Shown: positions 16,749 through 26,369 of the stretch, in pieces
Layout: the number at the start of each line of letters is the position of its first letter
Position numbering within the stretch: position 1 is the first letter of the stretch
Assembly (NCBI GenBank): GCA_963747315.1
Contig: CAVVEQ010000006.1
Location: forward strand, 248,001 to 312,000
DNA from: CAVVEQ01 sp963747315
GTDB taxonomy: Bacteria; Chloroflexota; Anaerolineae; Anaerolineales; Anaerolineaceae
Reading direction: 5' to 3'
DNA: 64,000 bases
The notes under the pieces: generated by a model
What the model was told of the DNA's origin: nothing
The model's database searches: none
Seen by the model: only the letters and a program-made list of their open reading frames with translations
Position numbers and translations under genes: made by a program

Positions 16749-17066
16749 ATGAATGATATTAGTGAACCGGTACAGGTAAAAAAACCAACAGGGATACCTT
16801 TGGAATCAATCTTTGCAAATGAGCCAGATGTTAATACCGTGCCGCTTGGAGATAGATGGAAATATTGGTTACCTCCTAATCCGGAACTTGGAAAAGAGAC
16901 ATGGGTAATAGAACTTAAATCAGAAATTGCAGCAGCTTTATATAATATTTCTGAGGACAATGTGAATAGAATTGAGAGTATTTCCTTTTTAGCATCCGAC
17001 CTGGCAAGCTTCATCACCGGGGTTTATATCCCCGTCAGCGGCGGCAATGTGATGCCCGCCATCTGA
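16749..17066 (+). CDS. Chimeric ORF: AT-rich unknown N-part joined to a second SDR C-terminal tail
   Basis: A 105-residue ORF with a plausible GAGGA ribosome-binding site and a TATAAA box upstream. Residues 1-78 (MNDISEPVQVKKPTG at the start) are AT-rich and match no family I know. From residue 79 it reads SFLASDLASFITGVYIPVSGG, nearly identical in protein to the end of the SDR gene 500 bp upstream but clearly diverged in DNA. It looks like the leftover 3' end of a second SDR copy whose body was replaced. Whether it is expressed is unknown. Confidence 0.5.
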   Translation: MNDISEPVQVKKPTGIPLESIFANEPDVNTVPLGDRWKYWLPPNPELGKETWVIELKSEIAAALYNISEDNVNRIESISFLASDLASFITGVYIPVSGGNVMPAI

Positions 17067-17159
17067 CCCTCCGGCGGCTCCATCGTGCTTCCATGATAGA
17101 ATTGCCCAACCACGCCGCGGGTAAGCAGCGGCGGGTGATTATTATCAGGAGCCTTGATT

Positions 17160-18854
17160 ATGACCGCCGACCCCGCTGTTGAGTCATCCAATTTCATCCG
17201 CGAAGCCATCGAGGAGGATCTGCGCACCGGCAGGTTCGACCACGTTCACACCCGCTTTCCCCCCGAGCCCAACGGGTACCTGCATATCGGCCACGCCAAG
17301 GCCATCTGCATCGATTTCGGCATGGCCCAGGCTTTCGGCGGCAAGACCAACCTTCGTTTCGACGATACCAACCCCGTCAAAGAGGATGTGGAGTACGTGG
17401 ATGCCATCAAGGAGGATATCCGCTGGCTGGGGTTCGACTGGGAGGACCCGTGAATTCTACGCCTCCGATTACTTTGAGCAGCTCTACCAGTTCGCTGAAC
17501 AGTTAATCCTAAAAGGCAAAGCCTACATCGATGACCTCTCCGCCGATGAGATCCGCGAGTATCGCGGCACCCTCACCGAGCCGGGCAGAGAAAGCCCCTA
17601 CCGGAACCGCAGCGATCGATGAAAATCTGGATCTCTTCCGCCGCATGCGCGCCGGGGAATTCCCGGATGGCGCGCGGGTGCTGCGGGCGAAGATCGACAT
17701 GGCTTCCGGAAATATCAACCTGCGCGACCCGGTCATGTACCGCATCCTGCATTCCACCCACCACCGCACCGGGGATGCCTGGTGTATCTACCCGATGTAC
17801 GATTTTGCCCACGGTCAGAGCGACTCGATGGAGGGCGTCACCCACTCCCTCTGCGATATCGCCTACGAGATCCACCGCCCGCTGTATGACTGGTTCATCA
17901 AGGAACTGGGAATTTTCCACACCCGCCAGATCGAGTTCGCCCGCCTGAATGTCTCCTACACCATCCTCAGCAAGCGCTACCTGAAGCAGATGGTGGATGC
18001 CGGGGTTGTGCGCGGCTGGGACGATCCGCGCATGCCCACCCTGTGCGGGATGCGCCGCCGGGGCTACACCGCTGCCGCCATCCGCGAATTCATCGACCAG
18101 GTGGGCGTGGCCAAGCGCGAGAACCTGGTGGATATCTCCCTGCTCGAGCACCTCATCCGCGAGGACCTCAATAAGACCACCCTACGGGTGCTCGCTGTTC
18201 TCGAACCGTTGAAAGTGACCATCCGTAATTACCCCGAAGGCAAGACCGAGGAACTGGAAGCGATCAACAATCCCGAAGATCCCTCCGCCGGGACGCGCAA
18301 GCTGCCATTCTCCAGTGAGATCTACATCGAGAAGGATGATTTCCGCGAGGAACCCCCCCCCAAGTATTTCCGCCTGGCTCCCGGCAAAGAGGTACGCCTG
18401 CGTTACGGATACATCATTAAATGCGAAGATTTCGTCAAGGACCCGAACACGGGAGAAGTTATCGAAGTCATTTGCACCTTACGACCCGGCAACCAGCGGC
18501 GGATATGCCCCCGACGGTCGCAAGGTGCAGGGCACAATCCATTGGGTCTCCGCGGCGCACGCCGTGGATGCCGAGGTGCGCATGTACGACCGGCTCTTCA
18601 CCTCCCCCACCCCGGGGAAGGATACCGAAGGCGCCAGCTTTATGGATGATCTCAATCCGGAGAGCTTGAAGGTGTTGAGCGGATGCAAAGTGGAACCGGG
18701 GCTGGCAAACGTAAACGTGGGCGACCGATTCCAGTTCGAACGTAAGGGCTTTTTCTGCGTCGATCTCGATTCAAAACCCGGCGCGCTGGTCTTCAACCTG
18801 ACCGTGCCGCTGCGCGATAGCTGGGCGAAGATCGAAGCGGGTGCAAAAAAGTAA
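17160..18854 (+). CDS. glnS: Glutaminyl-tRNA synthetase, three frameshifts
   Basis: Charges tRNA-Gln directly with glutamine. The ATG at 17160 has AGGAG upstream; a TTG two codons earlier is less likely. The HIGH motif is in PPEPNGYLHIGHAKA, followed by NLRFDDTNP; the class I KMSKS-like motif is SYTILSKR. The C-terminal beta-barrel anticodon domain ends in the last frame (GTIHWVSAAHAVDAEVRMYDRLF). One-base insertions near 17452, 17610 and 18480 split it into four pieces. The GlnRS-type anticodon domain separates it from GluRS. xseA follows at once. Confidence 0.9.
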
Positions 18855-18855
18855 G

Positions 18856-20083
18856 ATGGATGCCTTCGGGCAGCTCACTCCTCCCGTACTGCAGGTTTCG
18901 CAGCTCAACCGGCTGCTGCGCGAGCTCATCGAGAATGAGCAGCTGCTCCAGGATATCTGGATCGCGGGCGAGATCTCCAATTTCACCCGCGCCACCTCCG
19001 GGCATCTATATTTCACCCTCAAAGATCAATCGGCTTCATTAAAGTGTGCCATCTGGAAGGGCAATGCCATGCGCTTGCGCATGAACCTGCGGGATGGCAT
19101 GTCAGTAGAGGCTCACGGGGCGGTTTCCATCTATGAGGCCCGCGGTGAATGCCAGCTCATCGTCGATGCGCTGCGCCTGGCGGGTGAAGGCGCTCTTTTC
19201 CAGGAGTTCCTGCGGCGCAAAGCGCTGCTCGAAGCTGAAGGCCTGTTCGATCTTGACCGCAAGCGCCCGTTGCCCCAAGCCCCGGTGCGGATCGGTGTAG
19301 TCACCTCCCCAACCGGCGCCGCCCTGCAGGATATCCTTAATACCCTCGGCCGCCGCTACCCGCTGGCGGAGGTGATCCTCTCGCCGGCCACCGTGCAGGG
19401 CGAGAAGGCTCCGCAGGAGATCTTGGCTGCGCTTCAAAGGATCACCCGCGGAAATCCTCCGGATGTGATCATCCTTGCGCGCGGGGGTGGGTCGCTTGAG
19501 GACCTCTGGGCATTCAACGATGAAGGCGTGGTCCGTGCGGTTTCTGATTGTCCCGTGCCCATCATCACCGGAATTGGTCACGAAACGGATTTCACCCTCT
19601 GCGATTTCGCCGCCGACCTGCGCGCGCCCACCCCCACTGCCGCCGCTGAATTGGTCTCGCCGGATATCGCCGATATTAGAATCCAGCTTGCGGAAGGGGT
19701 GGAATCGCTCTCACTCGTCATGGATCAGTTCCTGGAAAGGCAGGAGGACTTGCTGTCCTCGATTTCCGGTCTCCTTGTACGTGAATCCCCGCGCGCCCGG
19801 ATCGAGAATGATACCCGCCGGCTGGATGAGCTCTCAACGCGCTGGCAGACAGCTTACAAGCACGCGGATAGTGCTCCGGGCAGCCAATTTCTCGAATCTG
19901 GCTGGTCGTTTATCTGCTCTCGACCCCGCCAGCGTGCTGCAGCGCGGGTACGCTGTGATCCGCGCGGAAGGTGGCTCCAGCATTCGTTCCATCCGGCAGG
20001 TGGTGCAGGGTCAGCAATTGGAGATTAAAATCGTTGATGGAACCTTTGGCGCGAAGGTGAATTCAACTCCCCAGGAGCATTGA
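18856..20083 (+). CDS. xseA: Exodeoxyribonuclease VII large subunit, one frameshift
   Basis: The catalytic subunit of ExoVII, which degrades single-stranded DNA to short oligonucleotides. The ATG at 18856 lies one base after the glnS stop. The N-terminal OB-fold (VSQLNRLLRELIENEQ, WIAGEISNFTRATSGHLYFTLKD) is followed by the catalytic core with VITSPTGAA-like VVTSPTGAALQDI, DVIILARGGGSLEDLWAFNDE and PIITGIGHETDFTLCDFAADLRAPTPTAAAEL. The frame shifts near 19885, after which LDPASVLQRGYAVIR completes the family C-terminus. Total about 408 residues, normal for the family. xseB follows after 46 bp. Confidence 0.92.
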
Positions 20084-20129
20084 CCCTATAGAATTGAATG
20101 TATAATTTCTTCATGGTGAGAATTTCCCA

Positions 20130-20354
20130 ATGACAAAGAAGGATACTTCCCAAATTGAATCGCTGACCTATGAACAAGCCTTTGCCGAATTGGAAAAGGT
20201 CGTAAGCTCGCTGGAAGATGGCCAGGCGACCCTGGATGAATCCGTGGAGCTTTTCCAACGGGGGCAAGCCCTGGCGAAACACTGCGCAAACCTCCTGGAG
20301 CAAGCTCGCCTCAAAGTAACTGTTTTAGAGCAGGACGTGGAAAAGGGGGAATGA
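20130..20354 (+). CDS. xseB: Exodeoxyribonuclease VII small subunit
   Basis: A 74-residue helical protein that coats the C-terminal arm of XseA. The family pattern is complete: LTYEQAFAELEKVVSSLEDGQATLDESVELFQRG, then a second helix with CANLLEQARLKV. It lies directly after xseA, the usual arrangement, and 4 bp before the next gene. A TATAAT near 20100 could add a separate promoter. Confidence 0.95.
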   Translation: MTKKDTSQIESLTYEQAFAELEKVVSSLEDGQATLDESVELFQRGQALAKHCANLLEQARLKVTVLEQDVEKGE

Positions 20355-20358
20355 CCTC

Positions 20359-20787
20359 ATGACGTACGATATGATCCTTTCCCCGTTCATTGCCTTCTGG
20401 ATCGCAGGTCTGTTGAAGGTTCCGATTCACCGCTTGACCGATCACGAGTGGAAATGGGGTCTGATCACCTCCACCGGCGGGATGCCCAGCTCGCATTCCG
20501 CCACGGTCAGTGCACTGGCGTTGGCGGTGGGACTCAATGTGGGGTTCGATTCCGCCAGCTTTGCCATTTCAATGGTACTGGCGAGCATTGTCCTCCACGA
20601 TGCCGTCACCATCCGAAGGCAGGCAGGAATGCAGGCGGTGCGAATCAATATCATTTTCGATGACCTGCTGGCCGGGCACGCCCTCTCCGAAAAGGACTTG
20701 AAGGAAGTGCTAGGGCACACGCCTTTCGAGGTTGCCGCGGGGGTGGGGGTTGGTTTGTTGACCGCGCTTTTTATCTGGGTATTTTAA
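20359..20787 (+). CDS. Divergent PAP2-family membrane protein (DUF212/YuiD type)
   Basis: A 142-residue protein with three to four hydrophobic segments and the motif GGMPSSHSATVSAL, which matches the PSxxH signature of PAP2-like phosphatases in its divergent bacterial form (YuiD-like). A second conserved stretch is VLHDAVTIRRQAGMQA. It is sometimes labelled acid phosphatase or haloperoxidase-related, but activity is unproven. It starts 4 bp after xseB and is followed by a shared terminator. Confidence 0.88.
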   Translation: MTYDMILSPFIAFWIAGLLKVPIHRLTDHEWKWGLITSTGGMPSSHSATVSALALAVGLNVGFDSASFAISMVLASIVLHDAVTIRRQAGMQAVRINIIFDDLLAGHALSEKDLKEVLGHTPFEVAAGVGVGLLTALFIWVF

Positions 20788-20801
20788 ATATTTTAAACGA
20801 A

Positions 20802-20836
20802 CAAACTCCGGAAAATACTCCGGGGCTTGCTTTTTC
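20802..20836. terminator. Terminator between convergent YuiD-like and herA genes
   Basis: An imperfect 10-bp stem (20802-20811 with 20820-20829; one mismatch, one wobble) with an eight-base loop, followed by CTTTTT on the plus strand. Confidence 0.65.
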
Positions 20837-20839
20837 AGT

Positions 20840-22552
20840 TTAGAATCCCAGCGTCTTCACAATTTCTTCCGGATCCTTCTTTTCCGCTTCCTTCCCCAAT
20901 AATTCCTTCCAGAACCCGTCGTTATAGCGCCTGGTGCGCAACAGGATGGGCATCGGTACCCCCCAACCGAGCATGAGCACTTCCTCTTTCGGCTGCAGGT
21001 GGGCCAGCATACCGCGCAGGGCGTCCCTGCCGGCCAGCCCGCTGAGCACGGCGTGGATATCGTCCTCGTCGCCCAGCCAGCCGGAAATGCGCGTACCAAG
21101 CTGCGACATGACCTCGTCGTAGATCTGCGAGGGACGCTGGTCAATGACCAAGAGGGTGACATAGTACTTACGCATCTCGCGTGCAATGGTGCTGAATGTG
21201 GTTTGACCGGCCATTTCGCGGTTTAAAAGCTTATGAGCTTCCTCCACCACCACCACCAGTTGGCGCGGTTCCTTCGTGGTGCCGGGGTTGCTGCGAAACT
21301 CGTTCACTTTTGCTTCCCAGGTCTCGCGGATGCGGCGGGTGAGGATATTGGTCACCAGCAGGTAATCCAGGTCGCTCTCGTGTTTTCCAAAAGAAAGCAC
21401 CACGTGTTTGCCCTGGCTCAGATCGGTAATGATTGTTTCCAGGGCGTTCTTCATCGGTTCATTCACAAGATACGGCAAGCCATAAAGACGGTTCAACTTG
21501 CTTCGCAGTCCTTCCGCTGCGGCCACGTTAACCCCGTTTGCATTCGCCCAGAAAGCCACGCTATCAGGAGCAGGCACCCGTTTCCCATCCTCGTTTTCTA
21601 CCAGGGAGCCTACCTTCATCGCCCGAAATTCGGTGAACCAATTCTTTCCAAATGACTGCTGAAGTGCTTCCAGCGTGGTGGGGGTGGTTTCGCGCAGGTT
21701 GAGGGTTCGGCTGAGAAGTTCAATATCCTCCGCGGTGATATCTTCCTCGCCGATCTCCAGGTAAAGGTCGGGGTTTTGCCCCCGCACGGTGTTATCCCTA
21801 CCCAGGCCGACAATACGCACCTTCGTGCCGAATTTGGTCCGCAACCCGCTCACCTTCTGGTTGGTATCGGATGAAGTATCGTCCCAGCCATACTCGTTGT
21901 GCATGTCGAAGATCAGCGTGGAAGCCAGGTCGTGATGGATCAGGCCTGCAAGGACGATGCGTGTTAGGAACGATTTCCCCGAACCCGTGGCGCCGAAGAT
22001 CCCCGCTGAGCGCTGGATCATTTTCTTGAGGTTAACACAGACCGGTAACGCCTGTTCGCGGGTGGTTCCCACCACAAAATTACCTTCCTGCCCCGGTGCG
22101 CCGAAGATCTGGGCTACATCGCTGGCCTTCGCCAGGCGTGCAATGGCATGGTGGGAGGGGATGGTTTTCACCGGCAAAACGCCGATTTCCTCCCCCTGGT
22201 GCGTTTCCGCCCAGGCAACGTAACCCGGCGAATCCGGTTCCGGTCCGGTCTCCATCATCAATGCCGGCAGCATCTCCAGGGTGGTGTAGAGCGTTTGGCC
22301 GTGCAGGAGTTTGGCGAGCGTGGGGGGAAGTCTCACCTCACTCTGTTCATCAGCGAATCGTGGGTCGGTTGCGCCGAGCGCAAGGTCGGTAGCCAGGCCG
22401 TAAAAGAACCAGCCGCCACTTTCGATAACGACAAACGCCCCCTCCTGCACCTCCTGCGGGTCAACGGTCAGGCGGACGCGCAGGCTTTCCCTCAGGCCGC
22501 CGCCGACGATATAACCAATATTTTTACCTTCCATCTCCGGGTTTTCAGTCAT
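20840..22552 (-). CDS. herA: HerA-type hexameric DNA-translocating ATPase
   Basis: A 570-residue FtsK/HerA-superfamily ATPase. The N-terminal 170 residues form a HAS-barrel-like region (GYIVGGGLRESLRVRLT, FVVIESGGWFFYGLATD). Walker A is GATGSGKS (187-194), Walker B VVVVEEAH (about 433-440), a likely arginine finger is in REMRKY (about 458-463) and a sensor motif is LLVIDQRPS. HerA rings work with the NurA nuclease to resect DNA ends. It is last in a tight operon: its start overlaps the preceding gene by 8 bp, and nurA is first. Archaeal members act in recombination; bacterial ones act in repair or anti-phage defence. Confidence 0.9.
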   Translation of the reverse strand: MTENPEMEGKNIGYIVGGGLRESLRVRLTVDPQEVQEGAFVVIESGGWFFYGLATDLALGATDPRFADEQSEVRLPPTLAKLLHGQTLYTTLEMLPALMMETGPEPDSPGYVAWAETHQGEEIGVLPVKTIPSHHAIARLAKASDVAQIFGAPGQEGNFVVGTTREQALPVCVNLKKMIQRSAGIFGATGSGKSFLTRIVLAGLIHHDLASTLIFDMHNEYGWDDTSSDTNQKVSGLRTKFGTKVRIVGLGRDNTVRGQNPDLYLEIGEEDITAEDIELLSRTLNLRETTPTTLEALQQSFGKNWFTEFRAMKVGSLVENEDGKRVPAPDSVAFWANANGVNVAAAEGLRSKLNRLYGLPYLVNEPMKNALETIITDLSQGKHVVLSFGKHESDLDYLLVTNILTRRIRETWEAKVNEFRSNPGTTKEPRQLVVVVEEAHKLLNREMAGQTTFSTIAREMRKYYVTLLVIDQRPSQIYDEVMSQLGTRISGWLGDEDDIHAVLSGLAGRDALRGMLAHLQPKEEVLMLGWGVPMPILLRTRRYNDGFWKELLGKEAEKKDPEEIVKTLGF

Positions 22553-23174
22553 GGCTTCCTCCCTGCAGGTAGAGATGGGTATCCGCGAGCGACCCGAGAA
22601 CCGTGTTCAACGTGGCGTAATCATCGCGAAGAAGGGTGATCAATTCCCGCGTAGTTTCCTCGATCCAATCCCCGTTGCCATTTTTCAGTTGGACCATGCC
22701 TGCCTGGCGTAGGTGGGCTGCGAGGATCTCCGCCACCGGTAGATCAACTGCCCGAAGTACGTGGCGCAGGTATCCCAGCCTGCCTGCATTGGTGAACCCG
22801 CCAATTTCCTTGTCGCCGCAGGGGTAGATCGCTAAAAGTGAGAGCGGCGGACGCGGCGGCAGAAGGTGGGAGTATTCACCATCTTTTTCAAATCCAATGA
22901 ACAGGACGCTGATCTCCACCGGTACGTTGCGGTTCAGGCGGTTATCTTCGATCACCTCTCTGGAGATGTTCTCCGCGGTTACAAGCTGCCTAACCAGGCC
23001 ATCATCATCGATATGAATATCGGTGATCAGCCCAAAGATCTTGCTGCCGTCATCCAACGGGATGCTGACCATTCCACCGAATTCGGGCGCATCGATCTGT
23101 GAAACGCGGCAACCCACCACGCAGCCGGTAATACTGGAACGCAGCGCCCTTCCGATCTCAATTCCTGCCATCAT
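22545..23174 (-). CDS. Accessory protein of the NurA-HerA operon, HAS-barrel-like
   Basis: A 209-residue protein with no recognised enzyme motif. Its N-terminal half (MMAGIEIGRALRSSITGCVV, FGGMVSIPLDDGSKIFGLITDIHID) has the strand-rich pattern of the HAS barrel that caps HerA rings. The C-terminal half is helical (GYLRHVLRAVDLPVAEILAAHLRQ and TRELITLLRDDYATLNTVL). It overlaps nurA by 4 bp and herA by 8 bp, so the three are co-translated and probably form one complex. I infer an adaptor or cap for the HerA ring; this is not proven. Confidence 0.75.
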   Translation of the reverse strand: MMAGIEIGRALRSSITGCVVGCRVSQIDAPEFGGMVSIPLDDGSKIFGLITDIHIDDDGLVRQLVTAENISREVIEDNRLNRNVPVEISVLFIGFEKDGEYSHLLPPRPPLSLLAIYPCGDKEIGGFTNAGRLGYLRHVLRAVDLPVAEILAAHLRQAGMVQLKNGNGDWIEETTRELITLLRDDYATLNTVLGSLADTHLYLQGGSHD

Positions 23175-24325
23175 TCATACCTCGCTTTTCCAGCCAAATC
23201 TTTCATGAATTGTTTAGAGGATCGAATTCCCGGGTCCACGCCGTTTCGGCGTAATTCGATATCGATCATTGCGCCGATCTGCTCCCGCTCTGTCATGCCC
23301 ACCACAGCTATCTCATGTGCCCTATGCAAGATATAGGGATACGGGACACTGCCGGTCATCCGGCATTGAAAGAGCAGTGTGGTATGCAGCGATTCCACCA
23401 GCGCTTGATCCTCCGCAACCCAGGCCGGGATCTCCACCCTGGCCAGTTGGGGTTGGTTATCAAATCCGACATTGAGGTAAAAGAAATGCAGCCGCAGCGG
23501 TCCGCTAAATTGTTTACCTGAACTGGATTGAATCCCAAATACCGCCGAGCGCATCCCCGGCATGAGCTGCCCGTTCAGCAGCATGGCATCCGTCACCCCG
23601 CCCAGCGGACGCTCGCGCACCCGCTGCAGCATTTCCTCTTCGCTGCCGTCCATCAGCTCCAGCATTCGCACCAGCAAGTCAGCGCGGGGTTTATCCACAT
23701 ATCCAGCAACAATCGTTTTCAATCCTGCCAGCTCGCGGAGGGAGGCGAGATATTCGTCAAATCGCCGGGTAAATTCTGCGTCCTGGCGGGGTTCCCGGTA
23801 AATATCCAGCATGCCGTCCGTCAAGGCAACTACAGAACCGCTTCCCTCTTTCGCCAGGTCCACCAGTAATTGCCGCTCGCCCACATCGCGCATCAGCGCG
23901 ATGACTTCCTCGCTTTTTCCTTCAAGATCTTCAAAATACAGGAGATCCGATCTCACAAACTCCCTCGGCGGATCCCCCCTGGCGATTCGCAGTGCCCCAC
24001 AGTTGATCACTCCGAAATCCGCAGCTTCATGTCGGCTGGGGTTGATCTGCGAGCCATCCGCAGCAAGTGTAACTTCCGCGGGCAGGCAATCTGGTTCGGA
24101 AACTGGACGCAGGATCGGTTCAAGGGCAGGTATTGCACAGCGCAGTTTTTCGTCCGCCCTGGCTGCTTTTTCCACCCTTTCACGAATCTCGTCAGGGCGA
24201 TCTCCAAGAGATTCGAACACCTCAAGCGCATTTTGCAGCCTAGTTCTGGAGCGCTGCATCTGCTCCGGAGCTTTTTTCCCCATCTCCCCAACCTGCTTAC
24301 GCACCTGTTGAAAATCTACCGGCAT
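23171..24325 (-). CDS. nurA: NurA-domain 5'-3' nuclease
   Basis: A 384-residue protein with an N-terminal helical region and a NurA (RNase H-like) core. Metal-binding acidic residues appear in LAADGSQINPSRH (Asp90) and VVALTDGMLD (Asp170). NurA dimers sit on the HerA ring and degrade the 5' strand during end resection. The ATG at 24325 is preceded by GAGGGG and a TATAAT (complement of 24356-24361), so this is the operon's promoter-proximal gene. Confidence 0.88.
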   Translation of the reverse strand: MPVDFQQVRKQVGEMGKKAPEQMQRSRTRLQNALEVFESLGDRPDEIRERVEKAARADEKLRCAIPALEPILRPVSEPDCLPAEVTLAADGSQINPSRHEAADFGVINCGALRIARGDPPREFVRSDLLYFEDLEGKSEEVIALMRDVGERQLLVDLAKEGSGSVVALTDGMLDIYREPRQDAEFTRRFDEYLASLRELAGLKTIVAGYVDKPRADLLVRMLELMDGSEEEMLQRVRERPLGGVTDAMLLNGQLMPGMRSAVFGIQSSSGKQFSGPLRLHFFYLNVGFDNQPQLARVEIPAWVAEDQALVESLHTTLLFQCRMTGSVPYPYILHRAHEIAVVGMTEREQIGAMIDIELRRNGVDPGIRSSKQFMKDLAGKARYE

Positions 24326-24355
24326 GACCCCTCAAATCTTTCGAACATTTGTTTG

Positions 24356-24361
24356 ATTATA
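24356..24361 (-). promoter_or_regulatory. -10 box of the nurA-herA operon
   Basis: The complement reads TATAAT, about 30 nt before the nurA ATG, with GAGGGG (complement of 24328-24333) as the ribosome-binding site. No clear -35 is seen. Confidence 0.5.
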
Positions 24362-24458
24362 TTCATTTCATTTCCTGCCTGCAAGCATCCAACGAATCCG
24401 GGTCAATTCAGGTCTTCTCCCTGGAGTTTGATATAATCCGTCGACCACAAGGAATAGC

Positions 24459-25013
24459 TTGGATACACTAACCGTATTTTTTATCGCGATTGGTTTGGCT
24501 ATGGATACGCTAGCCGTCAACTTGGGGGTTGGTACCCAGGCAGGCATCAGCCGGCGTTCCATTTTCCGGCTGGCATTCCATTTTGGCATCTTTCAGGGTT
24601 TGATGACCTTTATTGGCTGGGTGGCAGGCAGTTTCGTCGCTCGCTATATCACCAGTTTCGATCACTGGGTCATATTTGGGTTACTTCTTTGGATCGGTAT
24701 CCGCATGATCCGCAGCGGGTTGGGGAAAACCGAGGAAACCCTCCTCCCTGATCCCTCGCGGGGTAAATACCTGGTCATGCTCTCCCTGGCTACCAGTTTG
24801 GATGCTCTCGCGGTGGGCATAGGTTTTTCCCTGATGCATGGAAATATCCTCACCGCCAGTCTGATCATCGCCCTGGTGAGTTTTCTACTTTCCCTTGCGG
24901 GAGGATTCCTCGGGAAAACCCTGGGAACCGCTTTTGGAAAGAAGATGGAGATCATCGGGGGCGCTATATTGATTTCCATCGGGGTGCGCATCCTCATTTC
25001 CCACCTTTCATAA
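24459..25013 (+). CDS. mntP: Manganese efflux pump MntP
   Basis: A 184-residue protein with about six membrane helices and two internal repeats, each with the family's Asp motif: GLAMDTLAVNLGVG (Asp16) and SLATSLDALAVGIGF. It exports Mn(II). The TTG at 24459 is the start: AAGGA lies 5 nt upstream and the next Met is inside the first Asp motif. A TATAAT at 24432-24437 leaves a leader of only about 15 nt, too short for the yybP-ykoY manganese riboswitch found upstream of many mntP genes. Confidence 0.92.
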   Translation: MDTLTVFFIAIGLAMDTLAVNLGVGTQAGISRRSIFRLAFHFGIFQGLMTFIGWVAGSFVARYITSFDHWVIFGLLLWIGIRMIRSGLGKTEETLLPDPSRGKYLVMLSLATSLDALAVGIGFSLMHGNILTASLIIALVSFLLSLAGGFLGKTLGTAFGKKMEIIGGAILISIGVRILISHLS

Positions 25014-25113
25014 CCCTACGCTCGCCTGACAATTCTGATAGGGAATCGTAGGGGTAATAATGCTATGTTTTCGGTATGATTAGATTGAAATCATACTCTT
25101 ATAGGATCAAATC

Positions 25114-26322
25114 ATGAAAAGAATCATTCCATTTCTTGCTGTAATCTGCCTTCTCATCAGCGCTTTCAATGCGCCATTTTCCATCGGAATCGCAGAAGCC
25201 AAGTCACCTTCTGGATCAGAGAATCCCACCCCCACTCCCACTCCGGTACCTTCGGGAACCGGCTCACAGGTTCTCAATCCTCTCACGGGTCTTCCGGTGG
25301 ATGACCCCGAATGCCTGAAAAATCCTCCCGCGGTCATCTCCATCACCAACTTTCCCGCTTCCGCCCGCCCCCAGGCTGGGCTGGATTTCTCCAACGTGGT
25401 GGTGGAAGCTTACATCGGTGAAGGGATGACCCGCTTCCTGGCAATCTTTTATTGCGATTACCCGGAGCACCCCGAGGTTATCACCAACCAACCGGGAGCA
25501 TCCGACCCGAATTCGGCTTTCGCTGGTCAGATTGGCCCCATCCGCTCCGGCAGGATCTGGTACGAGGACATCCGCAAGTTATTCAACGGTTTCATCGTCA
25601 TGGCTTCAGCCTGGAGCGGTGTTTCTTCCCAGTTGAGCCAATACTCCAACGTCTTCGGATCAGATGACAGCAATGTAAATAGCGCCATGGTGGATGTGAC
25701 CAAACTGGACCAGATCTCCAAAACCACCGCCAAAAAGCTTGGCGCCTTCCAGCTCACCGGCAATTCTTACAACGTGAATCCCCCCGCAGGCGGCAAACCC
25801 GCTGAAAGCCTGTGGGTGCGATATTCAATGCTCAACCAGGTGATGTGGCGTTTCGACCCCGAAAGCGGTGCGTATAACCGCTACAACAATGACACCAAGG
25901 AAGGTACCAACTTCGAGATTGCCGGTGACCGACTTAATGAAAATCCCCTGACATACGAGAACGTGATCGTCATGTTCGCTGATCATCACGCCAAAGCGGA
26001 TACCCTGATTGACATTGACTATCTGAGTATGAAGCGTCCAGCGCTGCTCTTCCGGGATGGAAAAATGTATGAGATAGACTGGACAACGGTAAATAGTGAT
26101 TACGAACGATCCACTGGCAAGCTGCGCCCGCCCCGCTTTGTGGATAAATCCGGAAACCCGGTAGCGCTTAAACCCGGGCAGACTTGGCTGATGGTGGTCC
26201 CGACATACACCCCCTTCTATGAAACCGTGGATTCCTGGAAGATCATCGAAATGCTCAATAAGAAGGAACCGGGGTCCGGTCACTGGGCGGTTGTATTCTA
26301 CACACCGAAAATCGAAAAATAG
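25114..26322 (+). CDS. DUF3048 (YerB-like) secreted protein
   Basis: A 402-residue protein with an N-terminal signal peptide (about residues 1-28, ending near GIAEA), a Pro/Thr linker, then NPLTGLPVDDPECLKNPPAV and a domain with IGPIRSGRIWYEDIRKL and DHHAKADTLI-type segments. These match DUF3048, whose N-terminal part relates to YerB of Bacillus and often occurs in Chloroflexota. No lipobox Cys is seen. Function unknown; it probably acts at the cell surface. A clear terminator follows. Confidence 0.85.
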   Translation: MKRIIPFLAVICLLISAFNAPFSIGIAEAKSPSGSENPTPTPTPVPSGTGSQVLNPLTGLPVDDPECLKNPPAVISITNFPASARPQAGLDFSNVVVEAYIGEGMTRFLAIFYCDYPEHPEVITNQPGASDPNSAFAGQIGPIRSGRIWYEDIRKLFNGFIVMASAWSGVSSQLSQYSNVFGSDDSNVNSAMVDVTKLDQISKTTAKKLGAFQLTGNSYNVNPPAGGKPAESLWVRYSMLNQVMWRFDPESGAYNRYNNDTKEGTNFEIAGDRLNENPLTYENVIVMFADHHAKADTLIDIDYLSMKRPALLFRDGKMYEIDWTTVNSDYERSTGKLRPPRFVDKSGNPVALKPGQTWLMVVPTYTPFYETVDSWKIIEMLNKKEPGSGHWAVVFYTPKIEK

Positions 26323-26342
26323 AAAAATCCACCTTTACTATT

Positions 26343-26367
26343 AACCGCTCCATCCGGAGCGGTTTTT
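26343..26367. terminator. Terminator after the DUF3048 gene
   Basis: AACCGCTCC (26343-26351) pairs with GGAGCGGTT (26356-26364) around ATCC, followed by T residues. It lies just before the stop of the convergent nth gene and may serve both. Confidence 0.9.
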
Positions 26368-26369
26368 AA

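Noticed and set aside
24326..24458. Manganese riboswitch before mntP
   Set aside because: The promoter leaves only about 15 nt of leader, too short for a yybP-ykoY element.
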